Shown one piece after another: positions 16,638 through 23,441 of a stretch of 34,842 nucleotides of DNA. A program made the position numbers and the translations under genes. Under the pieces are notes generated by a model. The model worked only from the letters and a program-made list of their open reading frames with translations. It did no database searches and was not told the origin of the DNA. Source of the DNA: Candidatus Doudnabacteria bacterium RIFCSPHIGHO2_02_FULL_43_13b (GTDB taxonomy: Bacteria > Patescibacteriota > Doudnabacteria > UBA920 > O2-02-FULL-48-8); NCBI GenBank assembly GCA_001777655.1, contig MFER01000002.1, forward strand, positions 1 to 34,842, in the 5' to 3' direction. Position 1 is the first letter of the stretch. Each line of letters starts with the position of its first letter.

Positions 16638-17716
16638 CGGAGTCTTTGGATTTTTTTATAAATCTTAACGTAATTTTCTGTCATGGCGTCGCTGCTGAAG
16701 TATTTTTCTACTCGCCTCCGACAGTCCTGCCTGGAAATTTTTTTTATTTGGCGAATTTTCTGAGACATCTCGGAGGTATCCTTCACTAAAAAACCAGTTT
16801 TTCCATGTTTGATCAGTTCCGGTGCGGCACCTGCGCGAAACGATATAACTGGCGTTCCGGTTGCCATCGATTCCGTCATAACCAGGCCAAATGGTTCGTT
16901 CCATTTTATGGGATTTAGAAAGCCTATTGCATTGCCCATAAGGTGGTTTTTCAATTTGTCATCGAGCTCTTTAATATGCAAAATTTGTTTGCCGTCAACC
17001 AATGGTTTGATCTGGGCTTTATAGTAGGCGTAGTCTTCCGGTTCTCCTTTTGGGTTAAGCTTACCAGCGAGTATTAGGTTAACTTTTGCTTTTTTCGCCG
17101 CCATGACAGCCTCCCTTACCCCTTTATCTGGGTTGAACCTCCCGACCCAGATAAAGTAATTTTTTGGGTTAGGATTAAATTTGTAAATTTTAGTGTCGAT
17201 TCCGTTATAAACTGTTCCGAGCCAGTTTAAATTTTTGCCCCCCTGTCGTTGGGCGTTTGAAATGGAAACATAATTTAAGTCTTTGTATTTTTGAAAAACC
17301 CTGTGGCGATCTTGCGTTTTACTCGAGAATGGGTAGGGAAAATGCAAAGTAAATACAATCTTGTCTTTGATGTATCTGGCTAATGGCAATGCAAGGTAAT
17401 CAGAGGCTTTATTTAAATGAACATGGATTATATCAAATTTTTTTTCAAGATCAAACGCGGCCGTTAGATTTAATAAAGGATAAGTAATATTAGTCCATGG
17501 AATTCCCGCATCAACCAGAGGGCGAGGATAGACAGAAATTAAATTAGCCGATGTCCTGGCAGTACCCGCAGCGAACAATGTTACATTATGCCCTCTCTTT
17601 ATCAATCCTTCAGTCAAATTAAACAAGACTCTTTCAGTCCCGCCGTATCTTTTTGGCGGAATGTTTTCCCAAAGTGGAGCAATCTGAGCTATTTTCAAAA
17701 TTTTATGGTTACTCAT
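16634..17716 (-). CDS. GT4-family glycosyltransferase, first gene after tRNA-Gln
   Basis: A 360-residue GT-B enzyme. PPKRYGGTERVLFNL lies near the start, IIHVHLNKASDYLALP is an acceptor-side loop, VGRFNPDKGVREAV opens the C-terminal half, and NEPFGLVMTES holds the E-x7-E donor motif. It is paralogous to the 14125-15162 enzyme. Its ATG at 17716 lies only 6 nt after the encoded CCA end of tRNA-Gln on the same strand, with no Shine-Dalgarno site and no separate promoter. The mRNA is therefore probably made from a tRNA-mRNA precursor and begins as a very short leader after tRNA 3' processing. Confidence 0.93.
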   Translation of the reverse strand: MSNHKILKIAQIAPLWENIPPKRYGGTERVLFNLTEGLIKRGHNVTLFAAGTARTSANLISVYPRPLVDAGIPWTNITYPLLNLTAAFDLEKKFDIIHVHLNKASDYLALPLARYIKDKIVFTLHFPYPFSSKTQDRHRVFQKYKDLNYVSISNAQRQGGKNLNWLGTVYNGIDTKIYKFNPNPKNYFIWVGRFNPDKGVREAVMAAKKAKVNLILAGKLNPKGEPEDYAYYKAQIKPLVDGKQILHIKELDDKLKNHLMGNAIGFLNPIKWNEPFGLVMTESMATGTPVISFRAGAAPELIKHGKTGFLVKDTSEMSQKIRQIKKISRQDCRRRVEKYFSSDAMTENYVKIYKKIQRLR

Positions 17717-17722
17717 ATTTCT

Positions 17723-17797
17723 TGGCTGGGGAGGAAGGATTCGAACCTTCGAATGACGGATTCAGAGTCCGTTGCCTTACCACTTGGCTACTCCCCA
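17723..17797 (-). tRNA. tRNA-Gln (anticodon CTG)
   Basis: On the minus strand the acceptor stem TGGGGAG (17791-17797) pairs perfectly with CTCCCCA (17727-17733). The D arm follows, then the anticodon stem ACGGA/TCCGT with loop CTCTGAA, giving anticodon CTG (Gln, codon CAG). The T arm is GAAGG-TTCGAAT-CCTTC. The discriminator base is G (17726) and CCA is encoded (17723-17725). No tRNA-Gln with TTG anticodon is visible in the window. Confidence 0.95.
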
Positions 17798-17806
17798 CTG
17801 TGACTT

Positions 17807-17835
17807 ATTATACAATTTACAGGACTTTTTTTCCA
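17807..17835 (-). promoter_or_regulatory. Promoter for tRNA-Gln and the downstream glycosyltransferase string
   Basis: The minus strand has a perfect -10 TATAAT (17807-17812) and a -35 TGGAAA (17830-17835, 4/6) with a 17-nt spacer. The tRNA 5' end follows after about 9 nt. Confidence 0.7.
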
Positions 17836-17837
17836 CC

Positions 17838-17868
17838 TTGACGTAGTGTAATTTTTTTGCGATATTAT
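17838..17868 (+). promoter_or_regulatory. Promoter for the structured RNA
   Basis: A -35 TTGACG (17838-17843, 5/6) is followed by either GATATT (17861-17866, spacer 17) or TATTAT (17863-17868, spacer 19). The predicted transcript starts near 17875. It is back to back with the tRNA-Gln promoter. Confidence 0.65.
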
Positions 17869-17875
17869 AACCGAA

Positions 17876-18215
17876 TTGGAAAGAGGAATTGAGTGTGCGT
17901 AAGTTAAGGGTTTTACTGCCTCGTTTTCCGCACGACGGCGGTGAGACACATCAAGCTTTCTATCACAGATGGCTCAGACCCATCAAGTCAGCACCGGCTC
18001 ATAACCTAATGCTGGCGAATCCGTAAGGTAAGTTGGACTAGATAGAAGCTTGGTACTTTATCTTGCGCCGAGGACGGAAGGGGTTAGCCTGGCAGAGCGC
18101 CAAAGTGGCTGCCTCATGATGTTTCCAGTGCAGCCCGCCCGGCGCCGTTTGGGCTGACCCCGACCTCCTTGATTTTTTTGCAAACGAGTCTTGATCTTTC
18201 AGACTCGTTTTTTTT
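17876..18215 (+). ncRNA. Structured non-coding RNA of unidentified family, about 340 nt
   Basis: No protein gene spans 17798-18216. The plus strand instead carries a unit with a good promoter and a rho-independent terminator. Internal pairing is rich: 17895-17899 with 17929-17933; 17950-17964 with 18041-18054 (14 bp, one bulge); 17968-17972 with 17980-17984; 17987-17993 with 18010-18016; 18080-18089 with 18152-18161 (10 bp, including G-T); 18091-18095 with 18109-18113. The ends 17881-17886 and 18164-18170 can close the whole with one bulge. It is GC-richer than its surroundings, as structured RNAs often are in AT-rich genomes. I looked for RNase P, tmRNA, SRP, 6S and T-box hallmarks and found none convincing. 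A divergent version of a known RNA is still possible. Confidence 0.65.
18182..18215 (+). terminator. Rho-independent terminator of the structured RNA
   Basis: A 10-bp perfect stem (18182-18191 with 18201-18210, AAACGAGTCT/AGACTCGTTT) with a 9-nt loop runs into a T tract ending at 18215. The opposite strand lacks a U tract, so it serves the plus strand. Confidence 0.9.
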
Positions 18216-18216
18216 C

Positions 18217-18921
18217 TTATTTAAAAACTGAATATTTAATCAGGGCCAAGAGAGATTCTACTTGCCCTTTCAGATTCATGTGCTTTCCTTCTTCAGAGCT
18301 TCTCGGTTTATAAGAAACCGGGACTTCAATTATCTTAAAACCAGCTTTGGCGATCCGCGCGGTCACTTCAGGTTCAAAGCCAAACCGTTTCGACTCTAAT
18401 CTTTGCAAAAATGAGTTTAACACTTCCCGATCAAACGCTTTATAGCACGTCATCAGATCGGTAAGATCAAGTCCGGTCAAAGCATTACCTAGTCTCGTAA
18501 ATAATTTGTTAAATAAACTATGCCAAAAACCCAAGCCAGGGGAGGAAGCCAGATATCTGGAACCGTAAACAACTTTAGCTGATTGCTCCAAGATTGGACG
18601 AATAACCTTGTGAAGTTCCTGCGGGTTGTATTCGGAGTCGCCATCTTGGATAACCACGATATCACCTCGGGCAACCTCAAAACCTTTCTTTAACGCCGCT
18701 CCCTTGCCCTGGTTCGATGCCAGCGTTAACAGTTTGATTGCGGGATGATTTAGTTTCAAAAGCAGTTCGCTCGTGCCATCCGTGGAGTGATCGTCTACAA
18801 TTATAATTTCTTTTTCGATATTAAAAGTATTGGCCAGGATAACCTGGTCAATTATGTCTTTTATCGTGTTAATTTCGTTGTATACGGGGATAACAACGCT
18901 GATTTTTTTATATTCAGTCAC
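18217..18921 (-). CDS. GT2 glycosyltransferase, dolichyl/polyprenyl-phosphate mannose synthase (DPM1)-like
   Basis: The 234 residues match the soluble DPM1-type GT2 group: VVIPVYNE (9-16), DDHSTDG (43-49), and the metal-binding D-G-D at 93-95 in IQDGDSEYNP. SRYLASS and a KPRSSEEGKHM tail segment are also typical. No C-terminal membrane helices follow, so it works at the cytoplasmic membrane face. Such enzymes load a sugar onto a polyprenyl phosphate, which GT-C enzymes like the 9547-11175 protein use outside. The gene is single, divergent from hppA, and ends next to the structured-RNA terminator. Confidence 0.92.
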   Translation of the reverse strand: MTEYKKISVVIPVYNEINTIKDIIDQVILANTFNIEKEIIIVDDHSTDGTSELLLKLNHPAIKLLTLASNQGKGAALKKGFEVARGDIVVIQDGDSEYNPQELHKVIRPILEQSAKVVYGSRYLASSPGLGFWHSLFNKLFTRLGNALTGLDLTDLMTCYKAFDREVLNSFLQRLESKRFGFEPEVTARIAKAGFKIIEVPVSYKPRSSEEGKHMNLKGQVESLLALIKYSVFK

Positions 18922-19000
18922 CCTATTATTTTACATGGACTAAATAATATATACAAAAAGGCCAATTTAAGCTATACTTATGCATATTATTTAATAATTT

Positions 19001-20998
19001 ATGACAGAAACATTTATTTATAGTTTTGCCACGCTTGCCGGTATTGCCGCAATCATTTACGGCTTTGTCCTGACTAATTTAGTCTTAAAAAAGCCTGCCG
19101 GTAATGACAAGATGCGAGAAATTGCCGCTGCTATCCAAGAAGGAGCGCAGGCTTACCTGTCTCGACAATACAAAACAGTCGCCTTGGTCGCCATAATCCT
19201 CGCCATCATAATTTGGTACTTCTTAGGCTTTAATACTGCCATCGGTTTTGTGGTCGGGGCAGTTGCCTCAGCTGCGGCCGGTTTTATCGGGATGTTCGTC
19301 GCCGTTCGAGCTAACGTCCGCACCGCGGAAGCGGCCAAAACCGGACTAGCAGCAGCTTTCCACTTAGCTTTCAGGGGTGGCGCGGTGACTGGTTTGTTTG
19401 TCGTTGGTCTCGGGTTGCTTTCGGTAACACTCTTTTATTATTTCACCGGCGACTTAAAAGCCCTCATTGGTCTTGGCTTTGGCGGCAGTTTAATTTCTGT
19501 GTTTGCCAGATTAGGCGGTGGAATTTTTACGAAGGGTGCTGACGTTGGCGCGGATTTGGTGGGGAAAATCGAAGCTGGCATTCCAGAAGATGATCCCAGA
19601 AACCCCGCGGTAATTGCTGACAATGTCGGAGACAATGTCGGCGATGATGCCGGTATGGCGGCGGATTTGTTTGAAACATATGCCGTGAGTACCATCGCAG
19701 CGATGTTGCTTGGCAGCATTCTCTTTCCAGGCAATTTAAGTTTCATTTTATACCCGCTAATGCTCGGCGGTGTTTCAATCATCGCGTCCATAATCGGCAG
19801 TTTTTTTGTCAGGCTCACGGGAAAAGCAATCATGACCGCGTTGTATAAAGGTTTGGCAATTTCTGCCGTACTTGCGGGAATCGGCTTTTTCTATGTTACC
19901 AAGTATCAATTTAATAACCATTCAATCGGATGGCCGTTGTTCCTATCAACTTTAGTCGGCTTAGCAGTTACAGCCGCCATGGTTATTATCACTGAATATT
20001 ACACTTCCAAAAAGTTCAAACCAGTACTTTCAATTGCTAAAGCCTCAACCACTGGTCATGGGACAAACATCATTACCGGGTTGGCCGTCTCAATGCAATC
20101 CACGGCCCTACCGGTCTTGACAATAATTTCGGGCATCCTGCTTTCTTACCACATAAGCGGGCTTTATGGATCGGCAATCGCCGTCGTATCGATGCTGTCC
20201 ATGGCCGGGATAATTGTTGCCATCGATGCGTTTGGACCAATCACTGACAATGCCGGAGGCATCGCTGAAATGGCCGGGCTTCCTGACTCGGTACGGGTTT
20301 CTACCGACGCGCTCGACGCCGTCGGTAATACCACCAAAGCCGTGACCAAGGGCTACGCCATCGCATCAGCCGGACTCGCCGCTGTCGTCCTGTTTGCTTC
20401 TTATACTGAAGAACTAAAAGCAGTCGGTCAAAATTTATCATTTGATTTATCAGATGTTTCCGTATTAGCTGGCCTGCTTATCGGAGGGCTTCTCCCTTAT
20501 CTGTTTGCCTCGCTTGCGATGCAGGCAGTTGGTAAAGCTGGACAGAAAGTCGTAGAAGAAGTCCGCCGACAATTCAAAGAAATTCCAGGAATAATGGCAG
20601 GGACGGCTAAGCCTGACTATGGCAAGGCGGTTGATATCGTGACCAAAGCAGCAATTAAGGAAATGATCATTCCGGCCCTGATTCCGGTAGTGGTACCAAT
20701 CGTGGTCGCATTAATTCCCTTTTTAGGATTAAAGGCTCTGGGTGGTGTACTGGTCGGCTCCATCGTTACAGGATTATTCGTCGCCGTTTCCATGACATCT
20801 GGTGGTGCCGCCTGGGATAACGCGAAAAAATTCATCGAGGAAGGAAACTACGGCGGTAAAAAATCATTTGCACATCAAGCAGCCGTCACTGGTGATACAG
20901 TCGGTGATCCCTACAAAGATACAGCCGGTCCCGCCATTAACCCGATGATTAAAATTATTAACATCGTCGCCCTTCTGATTATTAGTCTGCTGGTTTAA
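19001..20998 (+). CDS. hppA: Membrane-bound proton-pumping pyrophosphatase (K+-independent type)
   Basis: The protein uses pyrophosphate hydrolysis to pump cations across the membrane. The 665 residues contain about 16 membrane helices. The substrate site is intact: [11 protein letters not shown] (181-191) and [12 protein letters not shown] (207-218), with a second acidic cluster around [14 protein letters not shown] near the end. The subtype-determining motif reads GNTTKA (442-447); Lys here is the mark of K+-independent H+-PPases, whereas K+-dependent ones have Ala. No Shine-Dalgarno site precedes the ATG, and a TATACT box at 18973-18978 could start a very short leader. It is monocistronic with a clear terminator. 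It would recover energy from PPi released by biosynthesis. Confidence 0.96.
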   Translation: MTETFIYSFATLAGIAAIIYGFVLTNLVLKKPAGNDKMREIAAAIQEGAQAYLSRQYKTVALVAIILAIIIWYFLGFNTAIGFVVGAVASAAAGFIGMFVAVRANVRTAEAAKTGLAAAFHLAFRGGAVTGLFVVGLGLLSVTLFYYFTGDLKALIGLGFGGSLISVFARLGGGIFTKGADVGADLVGKIEAGIPEDDPRNPAVIADNVGDNVGDDAGMAADLFETYAVSTIAAMLLGSILFPGNLSFILYPLMLGGVSIIASIIGSFFVRLTGKAIMTALYKGLAISAVLAGIGFFYVTKYQFNNHSIGWPLFLSTLVGLAVTAAMVIITEYYTSKKFKPVLSIAKASTTGHGTNIITGLAVSMQSTALPVLTIISGILLSYHISGLYGSAIAVVSMLSMAGIIVAIDAFGPITDNAGGIAEMAGLPDSVRVSTDALDAVGNTTKAVTKGYAIASAGLAAVVLFASYTEELKAVGQNLSFDLSDVSVLAGLLIGGLLPYLFASLAMQAVGKAGQKVVEEVRRQFKEIPGIMAGTAKPDYGKAVDIVTKAAIKEMIIPALIPVVVPIVVALIPFLGLKALGGVLVGSIVTGLFVAVSMTSGGAAWDNAKKFIEEGNYGGKKSFAHQAAVTGDTVGDPYKDTAGPAINPMIKIINIVALLIISLLV

Positions 20999-21012
20999 GC
21001 GCAAAACATATT

Positions 21013-21044
21013 CAACGCCTCATACGCTTGAGGCGTTGATTTTT
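21013..21044 (+). terminator. Rho-independent terminator of hppA
   Basis: A perfect 10-bp stem (21013-21022 with 21029-21038, CAACGCCTCA/TGAGGCGTTG) with a 6-nt loop is followed by ATTTTT. Its 3' arm overlaps the -35 of the next promoter. Confidence 0.85.
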
Positions 21045-21064
21045 GTACGCCTTAGGGATATACT
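21036..21064 (+). promoter_or_regulatory. Promoter for the 21097 orphan gene
   Basis: A -35 TTGATT (21036-21041) and -10 TATACT (21059-21064) are 17 nt apart, both close to consensus. The -35 lies inside the 3' arm of the hppA terminator. The predicted leader is about 26 nt and contains AAGGAGG (21082-21088), 8 nt before the ATG. Confidence 0.75.
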
Positions 21065-21096
21065 TATTTCATTAAATACCCAAGGAGGACCCTACC

Positions 21097-21516
21097 ATGC
21101 AAATGCTGATGCAGCCTTTGCCTGCGCTGGCGATGGCTCCGATCCTCATCGACCGTCAGCAATGTGAAGATGACTTCACCCCTCGTCGTAACGTAACCTG
21201 CGCCGTTGATTTCATCATCAGCGATAACGGCCTGATCTGTCCTCGGGTTGTGCTTTACTCCCCTCATTTCGGCTCGACAACGATTCTGTTCACGGACGGC
21301 TTTCGAAGCGACGAAGTCGCGGAATTACGCGGGAGCAACGCCAGGGTCAGCTTCGAACGAGGTGAACCCGGCTGCCCTGAAGCGTACGTTTCTGTCCTCT
21401 GCGGCCGTCGACGCTTCGAACAAATGGTCTTCGACCACGACGTTCGGTTTTGGTTCCGCGAGCGACACGACTGGGAGCCCGTGCCGGCTTCACCTAACGA
21501 AGGAATTTTTCTCTAA
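21097..21516 (+). CDS. GC-rich orphan gene, 139 aa, unknown function
   Basis: I do not recognise the 139-residue product. It has no membrane segment, is rich in Arg, Glu, Asp and Phe, and has four Cys (about residues 23, 35, 48 and the low 90s-100s region). Reality is supported by a promoter (21036-21064), a perfect AAGGAGG Shine-Dalgarno with 8-nt spacing, and a strong terminator starting at the stop codon. Codon use differs from the neighbours: frequent CTG, CGT, CGC, GCC, GTC and few AAA, ATT or TTA. The separate regulatory signals and composition suggest a recently acquired or specially expressed cassette. The opposite-strand frame there is a shadow. Confidence 0.75.
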   Translation: MQMLMQPLPALAMAPILIDRQQCEDDFTPRRNVTCAVDFIISDNGLICPRVVLYSPHFGSTTILFTDGFRSDEVAELRGSNARVSFERGEPGCPEAYVSVLCGRRRFEQMVFDHDVRFWFRERHDWEPVPASPNEGIFL

Positions 21517-21557
21517 AGAGGCTGACAAGCCAGAACTTGTCAACCTCTTCTTTTTTT
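21516..21557 (+). terminator. Rho-independent terminator of the 21097 gene
   Basis: A 14-bp stem with one mismatch (21516-21529 with 21536-21549) and a 6-nt loop is followed by C and seven T. It begins at the last base of the stop codon. Confidence 0.9.
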
Positions 21558-22683
21558 ACTCGATGATGCCGCCGCCAAGCAACTCATCGCCATTATAGAA
21601 AACTGCTGATTGACCGGGAGTGATTGCACGCTGGGGTTTATCAAATATAATCTTGAGTTTGTTATCTGTTATCTGTTCGATGGTCGCGGGATAATCCGGA
21701 TGATGATATCGAATCGTTACGCCGGCTTTCAGTAGAAAGTGAGGGGTTTGATTAACCCAAGTTACATCAACGACTTCAAACTTCTGCTGCCAGAGTTGTT
21801 TGTCATTCGAATCATTGGTAACTAATAATTGGTTTTGAGTTGTATCTTTTCTAACAACGTAATAAGGGCCGCTGCCGCCGATTTTAATTCCCTGTCTTTG
21901 ACCAATTGTATAAAAAGGTAGACCCTCGTGCTGGCCAAGGCTTTGTCCGCTGGTCGAAACAATTTCCCCAACCCTAGCCGGTATTTTAGCTTTCAAAAAT
22001 TGCTGGACATTGATTTTTCCGATAAAGCAAATGCCTTGGGAATCCTTTTTTTCTGCATTTGGCAGGCCAAATTTTCGCGCTAGCTCTCTAACTTCTGATT
22101 TTATATACTCACCTATTGGGAATAATATCTTCGACAACTGTTTTTGTTTTAACGTATATAAAAAATAACTTTGGTCCTTGGCCGGATCAATACCTTTGAG
22201 CAATCTATAGTCTGTTTTCTGTTTACTATTTTCTGTTTCCTGAATTCTTGCGTAATGCCCCGTCGCGACATAGTCTGCGCCCAAAGAAAGGGCCTTATTC
22301 AAAAATAATTTAAATTTGATTTCGCTATTGCACATCACATCCGGATTGGGAGTCCGATTCGCTGCATACTCTCGTAAAAAATATTCGACGACTTTGTCAT
22401 AATATTCTTTTTCAAAGTTCCAGATGTAAAACGGAATATCTAAAACCTGCGCGACCTTCCTCGCATCCTCCGAATCTTCCGCCCAGGTACAGCCCGTCCG
22501 CCACGGCTCGTTTTTAGCCTTATCCCGGGGCGTGCCGGGCGGGCCCCAATTGCCGAAATCTTCGCTCCAGTTTTTCATAAACACTCCAATAACACCAAAG
22601 CCTTGCTCTTTCAGCAAAGCTGCGCTGACGGAAGAATCTACTCCCCCGCTCATGGCTACGATAACGGTTTTTTTTGCTCTCAT
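21556..22683 (-). CDS. mnmA: tRNA-specific 2-thiouridylase
   Basis: MnmA thiolates U34 of tRNA-Lys, -Glu and -Gln using ATP and a persulfide sulfur donor. From the ATG at 22683 it has 375 residues; the longer frame starts at a TTG (22719) inside the upstream gene's end and adds 12 non-conserved residues. The PP-loop SGGVDSS is at 12-18. The catalytic Cys lie in NPDVMCNSEIKF and SQGICFIG, and KDQSYFLY is the conserved ATP/tRNA segment. Two heptamer arrays with unit TCTGTTN fall in the gene. One (22211-22238) encodes an insertion-like segment between HYARI and YRLLKG. The other (21661-21681) is near the C-terminus. It is the last gene of the 27613 operon. Confidence 0.95.
   Translation of the reverse strand: MRAKKTVIVAMSGGVDSSVSAALLKEQGFGVIGVFMKNWSEDFGNWGPPGTPRDKAKNEPWRTGCTWAEDSEDARKVAQVLDIPFYIWNFEKEYYDKVVEYFLREYAANRTPNPDVMCNSEIKFKLFLNKALSLGADYVATGHYARIQETENSKQKTDYRLLKGIDPAKDQSYFLYTLKQKQLSKILFPIGEYIKSEVRELARKFGLPNAEKKDSQGICFIGKINVQQFLKAKIPARVGEIVSTSGQSLGQHEGLPFYTIGQRQGIKIGGSGPYYVVRKDTTQNQLLVTNDSNDKQLWQQKFEVVDVTWVNQTPHFLLKAGVTIRYHHPDYPATIEQITDNKLKIIFDKPQRAITPGQSAVFYNGDELLGGGIIE
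21661..21681. repeat. Short heptamer array, unit GTTATCT (rotation of TCTGTTA), in mnmA
   Basis: Two exact units GTTATCT are followed by the partial unit GTTCGAT. Read in rotation this is TCTGTTA-TCTGTTC, so it shares the TCTGTT core with the second array in the same gene. Confidence 0.6.
22211..22242. repeat. Heptamer tandem array, unit TCTGTTT, within mnmA
   Basis: Consecutive 7-nt units are TCTGTTT, TCTGTTT, ACTATTT, TCTGTTT and a partial CCTG. They encode the polar stretch QETENSKQKTD, which looks longer than the corresponding loop of the E. coli enzyme as I recall it. Confidence 0.8.
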
Positions 22684-22696
22684 GCCCGAAATTTTA

Positions 22697-23422
22697 TCAA
22701 ATTTCAGGCGCTTGTTCAAGCTGGGTAAGTGTGTTTATCCCGTAAACTTCATTCGGTTCAATCGGCAGAGTTTGGATTCGTTGCCCATTTTTGATAGCAA
22801 TCTCAACCATGTCGGTCAGATAATACTCTTTTTGTTTATTCATTTTCACCTTATTGATATTATTCCAAAGCCAGCTGGTTTTAAACGCATAAATTCCAGG
22901 GTTAACCTCCGTGATTTGCCTTTCTTGCTCGTTGCAAACGAGAAATTCCTTAATCTGCGCAACCTCGCCGTTGTTTCTTAAAATATGACCAAAGCTTTGA
23001 AAAACTTGATATTTATGATCAAAACTCGGAACCTTACTTGTAAACATCGTAAACGTATTTTTTTGTAAAACATGGTTTGACATAAGCTTTAGTAAACTCT
23101 CGTTTTTTATAAAAGGCATGTCGCCGTAAAGCACGATGACATTATCCGCCGTAACCTTATCTTTAGCCGCGGCAACCGCATGCGCGGTACCTAGTTGTCC
23201 TTCCTGAAACGCGTAAATATAACTATTCCCCAGATATGATTGGACCAGGTCATATTTATGTCCCACTACAATTATTGGTTTATGCTCAGTTTGGATATCA
23301 TTCAATGAATCTAAGAGGTGCTGAATTATGGGCTTGCCTCGAAATCCCACCAAAACTTTGGGTAGGGCGGAGTTCATTCGAGTGCCTTTGCCTGCGGCTA
23401 GTATAATAAATTGAAAACCCAT
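22697..23422 (-). CDS. GlmU-N-like NTP:sugar-phosphate nucleotidyltransferase
   Basis: The 241 residues form a single nucleotidyltransferase domain. LAAGKGTRMNSALPKVL (8-24) is the nucleotide-binding signature. A YGDMPF metal-site loop, GQLGTAHAVAAA and NPGIYAFK follow, as in the GlmU uridylyltransferase domain. The C-terminal left-handed beta-helix acetyltransferase domain of GlmU is missing, so it would make UDP-GlcNAc only if GlcNAc-1-P comes from elsewhere. Other NDP-sugar products are possible. The stop lies 13 nt before the mnmA ATG and the start 19 nt after the ATPase gene, inside one operon. Confidence 0.88.
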   Translation of the reverse strand: MGFQFIILAAGKGTRMNSALPKVLVGFRGKPIIQHLLDSLNDIQTEHKPIIVVGHKYDLVQSYLGNSYIYAFQEGQLGTAHAVAAAKDKVTADNVIVLYGDMPFIKNESLLKLMSNHVLQKNTFTMFTSKVPSFDHKYQVFQSFGHILRNNGEVAQIKEFLVCNEQERQITEVNPGIYAFKTSWLWNNINKVKMNKQKEYYLTDMVEIAIKNGQRIQTLPIEPNEVYGINTLTQLEQAPEI

Positions 23423-23441
23423 ATTGTATTACCGGGAACAG

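Noticed and set aside
17588-17841. Plus-strand open frames over the tRNA and the GT4 start.
   Set aside because: They are read through the complement of tRNA-Gln and of a well-supported GT4 gene; the peptide is a typical antisense-tRNA artefact.
17876-18170. The structured RNA as tmRNA; GGACTAGATAGAAGCTT near 18035-18051 resembles the 3' part of some tmRNAs.
   Set aside because: No T-arm TTCGA loop, no CCA-type acceptor end and no matching GGG acceptor start are present; the AAGCTT part is used in a long internal helix. A covariance-model search should still settle it.
21064-21267. Minus-strand frame opposite the 21097 gene.
   Set aside because: The plus-strand gene has promoter, Shine-Dalgarno and terminator; the minus frame has none.
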